Below, in pieces: positions 23,339 through 32,555 of a stretch of DNA of 64,000 bases. The notes under the pieces were generated by a model. It was not told the origin of the DNA. It ran no database searches and saw only the letters and a program-made list of their open reading frames with translations. Position 1 is the first letter of the stretch; each line of letters starts with the position of its first letter. Source of the stretch: Streptomyces ficellus. GTDB taxonomy: Bacteria; Actinomycetota; Actinomycetes; Streptomycetales; Streptomycetaceae. The position numbers and the translations under genes are program-made. Where the stretch lies: assembly GCF_009739905.1 (NCBI RefSeq), contig NZ_CP034279.1, positions 4,960,001 to 5,024,000 on the forward strand. Direction: 5' to 3'.

Positions 23339-25836
23339 ACCGCCCGGCGGTTCACGCCGCGTCGGGCACCCGGCTGGGCGCCGCGGACCCGGGGCGGGAC
23401 GGCCCGGCCGACCTGCGGCTGGTGGGGCCCGCCCTGGCGGCGTACGGGGCGGCGGCCCTCGCGGTGGGCGCGCCCGGCTGGTGGACCGTGGCCGGGGTGG
23501 CGCTCTGCGCCCTGGGCGGGATCGCGTTGCTCCTCCGGCGGGGCGGCGGCAACGGCCGGGTGGTGGCGGCCCGGTCGCGGGGCGGCGGCACGGCGTGCGC
23601 GGCGGTGCTGCTCTGCGCAGCGGCCGGTGCGGCGTCCGCGGGGCTGCACGGCGCCGAGGTGCGCAGGGGGCCACTGCCGGCACTGGCGCAGCGGCACACG
23701 CCGGTGACCGTGGAGGCGACGGTCACCTCCGACCCACGGCTCCTTCGCGCGCGGGTCCGCGGCCCGAGGCCGGTGCCCGCGTCCGTCGTGCTGGACGCCG
23801 ACGTGACACGGGTGACGCCCCCCGGCGGGCCGGACACCAAGGTCCGTACGCCCGTGCTGGTGATCGCCTCGCCGGCCACACCGGACTGGCGGCGGCTCCT
23901 GCCCTCCACCCGGCTTCGTATGACCGGAAGCCTGGCACCGCCGCGCAACACCGGCGAACCGTACGCCGGCGTCCTGAGGGTGACCACGGGCCCGCCGCGG
24001 ATCACCGGGCCGCCGACCGCCCTCCAGCGCACCGCCGGAGAGCTGCGCGCCGGGCTGCGCACCGCCACCGACGGGCTCCCGCCCGACGCGCGCGCCCTCC
24101 TGCCGGGACTGGTCGTCGGCGACACCTCCCGCATCCCGGCCGACCTGCACGACGCCTTCCGGGCGACCGACCTGACGCACCTCCTGGCCGTGTCCGGAAG
24201 CAACCTCACCCTGGTGCTGATGCTGCTCATCGGCCCGCCGGGAAAGGCCCTGAAGGCCGAACGCGGCGGACTGGCGCCCCGCCTGGGGATCCCGCTCAGG
24301 GCCACCGCGCTGCTCGGCGGAACACTCACCCTCGCCTTCGTCGTCGTGTGCCGGCCCGACCCGAGCGTCCTGCGCGCCGCCGCCTGCGGGCTGATCACCC
24401 TGCTGGCCATCGGCACCGGGCGCCGCAGGTCGCTGCTCCCCGCGCTCGCCGCCGCCGTACTGCTGCTCGTGCTGTACGACCCGTGGCTGGCGCGCAGCTA
24501 CGGCTTCCTGCTGTCCGTACTGGCCACCGGGGCGCTCCTGACGCTCGCCCCGCGCTGGAGCGCCTCGCTCCAGGGACGCGGAGTGCCGCCACGACTCGCG
24601 GAGGTGCTGGCGGCAGCCGCGGCGGCCCAGGCGGTGTGCGCCCCGGTGGTGGCCGTGTTCGCCGCCCGGGTGAGCCTGGTGGCGGTGCCCTGCAATCTGC
24701 TCGCCGAGCTGGCGGTGGCCCCGGCGACGGTGCTGGGGTTCGCCGCGCTCGCCACGGCACCGGTCGCGGCGCCGGTGGCGCGGCTGCTCGCCGAGTGCGC
24801 GGGCTGGCCAGCCGGCTGGATCGCCTCGGTCGCCCGTGCGGGAGCCGCGCTGCCCGGGGCGGAGGTCCAGTGGCCCGGCGGCTGGCTCGGAGGGCTGCTG
24901 CTCGCCGCCGTCACCGGACTGCTGGTGGCGTGGGTCAAGCGGGTCCGGCACCGGGGTTGGCTCGCGGGCGCGTGCACCGTCCTGCTGCTGCTCGCCGTGG
25001 TGCGGCCCGCACCGCTCACCAGGCTGGTCACCGGGTGGCCGCCGCCGGACTGGGTGTTCGCGATGTGCGACGTCGGCCAGGGCGACGCGACGGTCCTCGC
25101 GGCGGGCCGGGACACGGCCGTCGTGGTGGACGCCGGCCCCGATCCGGAACCCGTCGACCGGTGCCTGCGCGAACTGGGCGTCAGCCGGGTGCCGCTCGTG
25201 GTGCTCACGCACTTCCACGCCGACCACGTGGCCGGTCTGCCCGGCGTGCTGAGGGGCCGGGCCGTCGGGGCGATCCAGACCACGAGCCTGCGGGACCCCG
25301 CGGACCAGGCCGCGTTCGTCCGCAGGACCGCCGCCGCGGCCGGGGTGCCGGTCGTGGTGGCGGGAGCCGGGGAGCGCCGGCGGACCGGGCCGCTCGACTG
25401 GCGGGTGCTGTGGCCGGACGCCACCCGGCCCGGCGCGGCGCCGGAGGGGCCGAACGACGCGAGCGTCACGCTCCTCGTCCGCGTCGCCGGTGGTACGACC
25501 CTGCTGCTCCTCGGCGACCTGGAGCCGCCCGCCCAGCGGGGCCTGCTGCGGGCCCACCCGGACTTGGCGGGGGTCGACGTCCTGAAGGTGGCCCACCACG
25601 GCTCGGCCCACCAGGACCCGGGCCTGCTGAACCGGGCCCGGCCCCGGCTGGCCCTCGTGTCCGCCGGAGCGGACAACACCTACGGCCATCCTTCTCCGCG
25701 CACGGTCGGCGCGCTGCGGGCCGGGGGAGCGGTGGTGCTCAGCACCGACAGGCACGGCTCGATCGCCGTGAGGGGGAGCGGGAGGGAGCTGCGTGCCGTC
25801 CCGGCCCGGGAGCCGGGGGCGGGGCCGGGACCGTAG
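23335..25836 (+). CDS. comEC: ComEC/Rec2 DNA-uptake channel protein
   Basis: 833 aa. It has about ten membrane helices; the conserved competence domain includes LPGLVVGDTSRIPADLHDAF and LTHLLAVSGSNL. A C-terminal metallo-beta-lactamase domain follows from about 565, with DVGQGDA and the metal motif HFHADH. In transforming bacteria ComEC carries single-stranded DNA across the inner membrane. GTG 23335 overlaps the comEA stop by 4 nt, so the two proteins are co-translated. No pilus genes lie nearby, so the function in this organism is uncertain. Confidence 0.92.
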   Translation: MNRPAVHAASGTRLGAADPGRDGPADLRLVGPALAAYGAAALAVGAPGWWTVAGVALCALGGIALLLRRGGGNGRVVAARSRGGGTACAAVLLCAAAGAASAGLHGAEVRRGPLPALAQRHTPVTVEATVTSDPRLLRARVRGPRPVPASVVLDADVTRVTPPGGPDTKVRTPVLVIASPATPDWRRLLPSTRLRMTGSLAPPRNTGEPYAGVLRVTTGPPRITGPPTALQRTAGELRAGLRTATDGLPPDARALLPGLVVGDTSRIPADLHDAFRATDLTHLLAVSGSNLTLVLMLLIGPPGKALKAERGGLAPRLGIPLRATALLGGTLTLAFVVVCRPDPSVLRAAACGLITLLAIGTGRRRSLLPALAAAVLLLVLYDPWLARSYGFLLSVLATGALLTLAPRWSASLQGRGVPPRLAEVLAAAAAAQAVCAPVVAVFAARVSLVAVPCNLLAELAVAPATVLGFAALATAPVAAPVARLLAECAGWPAGWIASVARAGAALPGAEVQWPGGWLGGLLLAAVTGLLVAWVKRVRHRGWLAGACTVLLLLAVVRPAPLTRLVTGWPPPDWVFAMCDVGQGDATVLAAGRDTAVVVDAGPDPEPVDRCLRELGVSRVPLVVLTHFHADHVAGLPGVLRGRAVGAIQTTSLRDPADQAAFVRRTAAAAGVPVVVAGAGERRRTGPLDWRVLWPDATRPGAAPEGPNDASVTLLVRVAGGTTLLLLGDLEPPAQRGLLRAHPDLAGVDVLKVAHHGSAHQDPGLLNRARPRLALVSAGADNTYGHPSPRTVGALRAGGAVVLSTDRHGSIAVRGSGRELRAVPAREPGAGPGP

Positions 25837-25859
25837 CGGCCCACAGCAACAATGGGTCC

Positions 25860-26105
25860 GTGAGCGATGTGAGACATGTGCTGGTGCTGCCCGACCGGGA
25901 CGCGGCCGAGGAGGCCGCCGAGGAACTGGGGGAGGCCTTCGGGATCACCGAGCGGCCCCAGCTGGTGCGGGACGCCCTGGCCGGTGAGGACGACGCCGAG
26001 GACGCCCAGTGGCTGGTGGTGGTCGAGGACCCGGCCGGGCGGCTCCCGGCCGGCGAGCTGGACGAGTTCGCGGCGCGGTGGGACGGCTGGCGGGAAGAGC
26101 CGTAG
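25860..26105 (+). CDS. 81-aa acidic protein, unknown
   Basis: Starts at GTG 25860, 6 nt after AACAAT (25848-25853) with no ribosome site. The product opens SDVRHVLVLPDRDAAEEAAEE and is rich in Glu and Asp (pattern EDDAEDAQWLVVVEDPA), suggesting a small alpha/beta fold of the ACT or ferredoxin-like kind. That fold is a guess from the strand-helix rhythm. It sits between comEC and holA in the same direction. Confidence 0.7.
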   Translation: MSDVRHVLVLPDRDAAEEAAEELGEAFGITERPQLVRDALAGEDDAEDAQWLVVVEDPAGRLPAGELDEFAARWDGWREEP

Positions 26106-26186
26106 AGCGGTGACGTGAGGAGGTGAGGAGAGGGCGGGGTCCAGGGGAATCCGGGTTGTCGGTGGGCCGTGGGATGCTGGTTCGCG

Positions 26187-27173
26187 ATGGCCACCAGAAA
26201 GAACCAGACCGACGACGTCCTCGCGCCCGTCACCCTCGCCGTGGGGCAGGAGGACCTGCTCCTCGACCGCGCGGTGCAGCAGGTGGTGGCGGCCGCCCGC
26301 GCGGCCGACGCCGACACGGACGTCCGTGACCTGACGCCCGACCAGCTCCAGCCCGGCGCCCTCGCCGAGCTGACGAGCCCCTCGCTCTTCGCCGAACGCA
26401 AGGTGCTGGTCGTGCGGAACGCGCAGGACCTCTCCGCCGAGACGGTCAAGGACATCAAGGCGTACGTCGGCGCACCCGTGGAGGACATCAGCCTCGTCCT
26501 GCTCCACGCGGGCGGCGCGAAGGGCAAGGGCCTGCTCGACGCGGCGCGCAAGGCCGGAGCGCGCGAGGTCGCGTGCCCGAAGACCACCAAGCCGGCGGAG
26601 CGCCTGACGTTCGTGCGCGGTGAGTTCCGGGCGCTGGGGCGGTCGGCCACACCGGAGGCGTGCCAGGCGCTCGTCGACGCGGTCGGCAGCGACCTGCGGG
26701 AGCTGGCGTCCGCGGTGTCGCAGCTCACCTCGGACGTCGAGGGCACCATCGACGAGGCGATCGTCGGCCGGTACTACACGGGCCGCGCGGAGGCCTCCAG
26801 CTTCAACGTCGCCGACCGGGCGGTGGAGGGCCGGGCGGCGGAGGCCCTGGAGGCGCTGCGCTGGTCGTTGTCGACCGGTGTCGCGCCCGTGCTGATCACG
26901 AGCGCGCTGGCGCAGGGCGTCCGGGCGATCGGGAAGCTGTCGTCGGCGCGGGGCGGGCGTCCCGCCGACCTCGCACGTGAGCTCGGCATGCCGCCGTGGA
27001 AGATCGACCGGGTGCGGCAGCAGATGCGGGGCTGGACGCCGGACGGCGTCGCCGTCGCGCTGCGCGCCATCGCCGAGGCGGACGCGGGCGTCAAGGGCGG
27101 CGGCGACGACCCGGAGTACGCCCTGGAGAAGGCGGTCGTCACCATCGCCCGCGCGGCCCGCTCCCGACGCTGA
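26187..27173 (+). CDS. holA: DNA polymerase III delta subunit
   Basis: Opens the sliding clamp as part of the clamp loader. 328 aa, typical length. It has the delta pattern: VTLAVGQEDLLLDRAVQQVV near the N-terminus, LFAERKVLVVRNAQDL, and a C-terminal collar domain with YALEKAVVTIARA. Start ATG 26187 gives MATRKNQTDD; GATGCT lies 8 nt upstream and no ribosome site is seen. Its co-location with comEC and rpsT is conserved across many bacteria. Confidence 0.93.
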   Translation: MATRKNQTDDVLAPVTLAVGQEDLLLDRAVQQVVAAARAADADTDVRDLTPDQLQPGALAELTSPSLFAERKVLVVRNAQDLSAETVKDIKAYVGAPVEDISLVLLHAGGAKGKGLLDAARKAGAREVACPKTTKPAERLTFVRGEFRALGRSATPEACQALVDAVGSDLRELASAVSQLTSDVEGTIDEAIVGRYYTGRAEASSFNVADRAVEGRAAEALEALRWSLSTGVAPVLITSALAQGVRAIGKLSSARGGRPADLARELGMPPWKIDRVRQQMRGWTPDGVAVALRAIAEADAGVKGGGDDPEYALEKAVVTIARAARSRR

Positions 27174-27820
27174 CCCCCGGTGAGCCGCGTCCCCGGCACG
27201 GACCGGGGCGCGGCGCCCGGCGAAGCGATCCGCCGCGCCTGGGCCGCGGTGCCCTCCCCGCTGAGCGAGCCGCCGCGCGCGCCCGTCCACGGGCGCCCCT
27301 CCTGCTGAGCACTCCCTGCCACGCACCGCCGGGCACCGTGCTGGTGGCCCCCGGCCGGGCGCCCCGCCGCGCCCCCGGGCGGACACACCACCGGCGCCAC
27401 CAGGCGCCCCGGCCCCCTGATGGGCACCATGCCGGGTGCCCGCGCCCGCGCCCGCGGCCACCGCCGGGTGCCCGCGCCCGCCGCCCCGCCGCCGGGCGCC
27501 CGCGTACACCGCCGGCCGCCCGCGCCCGCGGCCCCCGGGCGGCCGCCCCGCCGGACGCCCTCGCCCCCCGCCGCGCCCTCCACCGGCCGCCCCCGCCCAC
27601 CGCGCGCAAGCCCCGCAGGGGCCACCCCCCACCAGCGCGTCCCGGCATGGCGAAGGCCCCGGCGGGCGTCCTGGGGAAGGACGGCGACGGGGCCTTCGGG
27701 TGATGCGTTGGTGAGCTCGTACCCGCGTGGCGAACGCAGGCCGCGTACGGGCTCGGGGTGCCGGTCAGGAGCGGATGAGAGGGCCCGCTTGGTCCGTCCC
27801 GGCGATCAAATCAAGAAAGC
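27174..27820. other. Long C-rich non-coding stretch with a terminator
   Basis: About 650 bp with no supported gene. From about 27330 to 27650 the plus strand is a degenerate run of GCCCGCGCCCG- and CCGCCGGGCG-like units with strong C-over-G bias, opening long but Arg/Pro/Gly-only frames. At 27651-27698 CGAAGGCCCCG pairs with CGGGGCCTTCG around an inner CGTCC/GGACG hairpin, a likely terminator for both holA and the convergent rpsT. Confidence 0.6.
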
Positions 27821-28087
27821 TCAGCCCTGCAGGGAGGCAACCTTGGTGGCCAGCGCCGACTTCTTGTTGGCGGCGGCGTTCTTGTGGATGACACCCTTCG
27901 AGACAGCCTTGTCGAGCGCACGGGAGGCGGCGCGAGCGGCCACGGTGGCCTTCTCGACGTCACCCGCGGCGGCGGCCTCACGGGCCTTGCGGATCGCGGT
28001 CTTGAGCGACGACTTGACGGCCTTGTTGCGCAGGCGCGCCTTCTCGTTGGTCTTGTTCCGCTTGATCTGGGACTTGATGTTCGCCAC
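27821..28087 (-). CDS. rpsT: 30S ribosomal protein S20
   Basis: Primary 16S rRNA-binding protein of the small subunit. 88 aa, standard length. It opens ANIKSQIKRNKTNEKAR after GTG 28087, with AAAAGG 7 nt upstream, and is Lys/Arg/Ala-rich throughout, ending VIHKNAAANKKSALATKV. It is transcribed divergently from lepA. Confidence 0.98.
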   Translation of the reverse strand: MANIKSQIKRNKTNEKARLRNKAVKSSLKTAIRKAREAAAAGDVEKATVAARAASRALDKAVSKGVIHKNAAANKKSALATKVASLQG

Positions 28088-28163
28088 GAAAGAGCCTTTT
28101 CAGGTTCGTAAGGATTTCTGATGCGTGCCTCTCCGCTGAGAGGGCCAAGAGACACAGCTGCCC

Positions 28164-28193
28164 AGGCTACCAGTCGCCCTTCGAGCGGCCCAA
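28164..28193 (-). promoter_or_regulatory. rpsT promoter
   Basis: On the minus strand TTGGGC (28188-28193) and TAGCCT (28164-28169) are 18 bp apart. This leaves a leader of roughly 70 nt before the rpsT GTG. Confidence 0.5.
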
Positions 28194-28293
28194 ACCGAGC
28201 GCCGGTCCCCGTCCGTGGGACCATGGAACCTACGTATCGATCCGACGTCGACCCGAGCAGAGACGCCCGGCGTCTCGAGAATCAGGACCCTGC

Positions 28294-30165
28294 GTGCCCG
28301 CGACCCCTATCCACGTGCCCGAGCCGAGCCGTACCGACCCGGCGCTGATCCGCAACTTCTGCATCATCGCGCACATCGACCACGGCAAGTCCACGCTTGC
28401 CGACCGGATGCTCCAGCTGACCGGTGTGGTCGAGCAGCGGCAGATGCGCGCTCAGTACCTCGACCGCATGGACATCGAGCGCGAGCGCGGCATCACGATC
28501 AAGTCCCAGGCGGTGCGTCTGCCCTGGGCCCCCACCGAGGGGCCCGGCCAGGGCAGCACTCACATCCTCAACATGATCGACACCCCCGGTCACGTCGACT
28601 TCACCTATGAGGTGTCGCGGTCCCTGGCCGCCTGCGAGGGCACCATCCTGCTCGTCGACGCCGCCCAGGGCATCGAGGCGCAGACCCTCGCCAACCTCTA
28701 CCTGGCGATGGAGAACGACCTCACCATCGTCCCCGTGCTCAACAAGATCGACCTGCCGGCGGCCCAGCCGGAGAAGTTCGCCGAGGAGCTGGCGAACCTG
28801 GTCGGCTGCGACCCGGACGACGTGCTGCGCGTCTCGGCCAAGACCGGTCTCGGTGTCGAGGCGCTGCTCGACCGCGTGGTCAAGGACGTCCCGGCGCCGG
28901 TCGGTGTCGCCGACGCCCCCGCCCGCGCGATGATCTTCGACTCGGTCTACGACTCGTACCGGGGCGTCGTCACCTACGTCCGTGTCATCGACGGCCAGCT
29001 CAACAAGCGCGAGCGCATCCGGATGATGTCCACCGGCGCGACCCACGAGCTGCTGGAGATCGGGACGAACTCGCCCGAGATGCTCCCGGCGGACGGGCTC
29101 GGCGTGGGCGAGGTCGGCTACCTGATCACGGGTGTGAAGGACGTCCGGCAGTCCAAGGTCGGTGACACGATCACCACCCTGCACAAGGGCGCCACCGAGG
29201 CACTGGGCGGCTACAAGGACCCGAAGCCCATGGTGTTCTCCGGCCTCTACCCGCTGGACGGCTCCGACTACCCCGAGCTGCGTGACGCCCTCGACAAGCT
29301 CCAGCTCAACGACGCCGCGCTCGTCTACGAGCCGGAGACCTCCGCCGCGCTCGGCTTCGGCTTCCGCGTCGGCTTCCTGGGGCTGCTGCACCTCGACGTG
29401 ATCCGGGAGCGACTGGAGCGCGAGTTCGGCCTCGACCTCATCGCCACCGCCCCCAACGTGGTCTACCGCGTGCTCATGGAGGACGGCACCGAGCACACCG
29501 TCACCAACCCGAGCGAGTTCCCCGAGGGCAAGATCGGCGAGGTGTACGAGCCGGTCGTGCGCGCCACGATCCTCGCGCCCAGCGAGTTCATCGGCTCCAT
29601 CATGGAACTGTGCCAGACCCGCCGCGGCACCCTCCTCGGCATGGACTACCTCTCCGAGGACCGGGTCGAGATCCGCTACACCCTCCCCCTCGCCGAGATC
29701 GTCTTCGACTTCTTCGACCAGCTGAAGTCCAAGACCCGCGGGTACGCCTCGCTGGACTACGAGCCCACCGGCGAGCAGACCTCCAGCCTCGTCAAGGTCG
29801 ACATCCTCCTGCACGGCGACAAGGTCGACGCCTTCTCCGCCATCACCCACAAGGACGCGGCCTACGCGTACGGCGTACGGCTGGTCGCCAAGCTGCGCGA
29901 GCTCATCCCGCGGCAGGCCTTCGAGGTGCCCATCCAGGCGGCCATCGGCTCGCGCGTGATCGCCCGCGAGACCATCCGCGCCATCCGCAAGGACGTCCTC
30001 GCCAAGTGCTACGGCGGTGACATCTCCCGGAAGCGGAAGCTGCTGGAGAAGCAGAAGGAGGGCAAGAAGCGGATGAAGATGGTCGGTTCCGTGGAGGTTC
30101 CGCAAGAGGCCTTCATCGCGGTCCTGTCCAGCGACGACTCCGGCGGCGGCAAGTCCAAGAAGTAA
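28294..30165 (+). CDS. lepA: Elongation factor 4 (LepA GTPase)
   Basis: Ribosome-bound GTPase that acts in translation initiation, biogenesis or back-translocation. 623 aa from GTG 28294. G1 is AHIDHGKST at 26-34, and the switch region holds ERERGITIKSQAVRL. G3 is DTPGHVDF and G4 NKID. The LepA-specific C-terminal domain ends KKRMKMVGSVEVPQEAF. AGGA lies 7 nt before the start. Confidence 0.97.
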   Translation: MPATPIHVPEPSRTDPALIRNFCIIAHIDHGKSTLADRMLQLTGVVEQRQMRAQYLDRMDIERERGITIKSQAVRLPWAPTEGPGQGSTHILNMIDTPGHVDFTYEVSRSLAACEGTILLVDAAQGIEAQTLANLYLAMENDLTIVPVLNKIDLPAAQPEKFAEELANLVGCDPDDVLRVSAKTGLGVEALLDRVVKDVPAPVGVADAPARAMIFDSVYDSYRGVVTYVRVIDGQLNKRERIRMMSTGATHELLEIGTNSPEMLPADGLGVGEVGYLITGVKDVRQSKVGDTITTLHKGATEALGGYKDPKPMVFSGLYPLDGSDYPELRDALDKLQLNDAALVYEPETSAALGFGFRVGFLGLLHLDVIRERLEREFGLDLIATAPNVVYRVLMEDGTEHTVTNPSEFPEGKIGEVYEPVVRATILAPSEFIGSIMELCQTRRGTLLGMDYLSEDRVEIRYTLPLAEIVFDFFDQLKSKTRGYASLDYEPTGEQTSSLVKVDILLHGDKVDAFSAITHKDAAYAYGVRLVAKLRELIPRQAFEVPIQAAIGSRVIARETIRAIRKDVLAKCYGGDISRKRKLLEKQKEGKKRMKMVGSVEVPQEAFIAVLSSDDSGGGKSKK

Positions 30166-30199
30166 CGGCGGCGCAGCCGCTCCTCCCTCTCGGCCGCAC

Positions 30200-30230
30200 A
30201 GCGCCCGTTCGTTCACGGACGGGCGCTTTT
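30200..30230 (+). terminator. lepA terminator
   Basis: AGCGCCCGT (30200-30208) pairs with ACGGGCGCT (30219-30227), followed by TTT. Confidence 0.85.
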
Positions 30231-30324
30231 GCGCGCTTGTGACGTGCCATGACGCGTGCCAGTCGTTATGAAGCGGGTATGAACGACCGGGCCGCAGCCC
30301 CTTACGTGGCGGACCACGGCGCTC

Positions 30325-30360
30325 TAACCTGATCCCGCCCGAGGGTTACTCGCCAGTTAA
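30325..30360 (+). promoter_or_regulatory. Promoter and possible operator of the acyl-CoA ligase gene
   Basis: TAACCT at 30325-30330 is a -10 candidate. At 30345-30360 GTTACTCGCCAGTTAA is an imperfect inverted repeat (TTACT / AGTTAA around CGCC) that would cover the transcription start. This fits a TetR-type repressor operator; the repressor cannot be named. Confidence 0.4.
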
Positions 30361-30407
30361 GCAATCATCCCGTCGTGCAGCCCGCCGCAAGCCGCCCGGA
30401 GGACGTC

Positions 30408-32297
<1,890 letters not shown>

Positions 32298-32318
32298 ACC
32301 CCGGCACGCCGGGAACGA

Positions 32319-32347
32319 CGGGGCCGCGCTCGCGAAGCGCGGCCCCG
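32319..32347 (+). terminator. Terminator after the acyl-CoA ligase
   Basis: CGGGGCCGCGCT (32319-32330) pairs perfectly with AGCGCGGCCCCG (32336-32347), loop CGCGA, then TTC. Confidence 0.85.
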
Positions 32348-32386
32348 TTCGCATGGCCCGTTCGCAGGACCCACGCTCATGGGCGG

Positions 32387-32425
32387 GTTCTCGTCGCCCG
32401 TTCTCGTCGCCCGTTCTCGTCGGCG
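32387..32425. repeat. 13-bp tandem repeat
   Basis: GTTCTCGTCGCCC occurs twice exactly (32387-32399, 32400-32412) and a third time with changes (32413-32425), followed by a partial GTCTCGTCGTCGG. It lies in the 5' flank of the PP2C gene. Confidence 0.8.
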
Positions 32426-32555
32426 GTCTCGTCGTCGGCCCCGTGGGCGGGATCTCATGGCGAGTTCGATGACTCGGCGCTTATGGGCGTTCTCGATCTG
32501 TCACCCTGTCGGTGTCCGACCGCGAGCCGACCCAGGAGCCGACGAGGAGCCGCAC

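Noticed and set aside
22063..25755. A 1230-codon minus-strand frame opposite comEA-comEC.
   Set aside because: Antisense of recognisable ComEA/ComEC motifs; low-complexity product without any signature.
27139..27703. Overlapping frames of 169-235 codons in the C-rich gap.
   Set aside because: The products are almost only Arg, Pro, Gly and Ala and arise from repeat-like composition; no ribosome site or motif.
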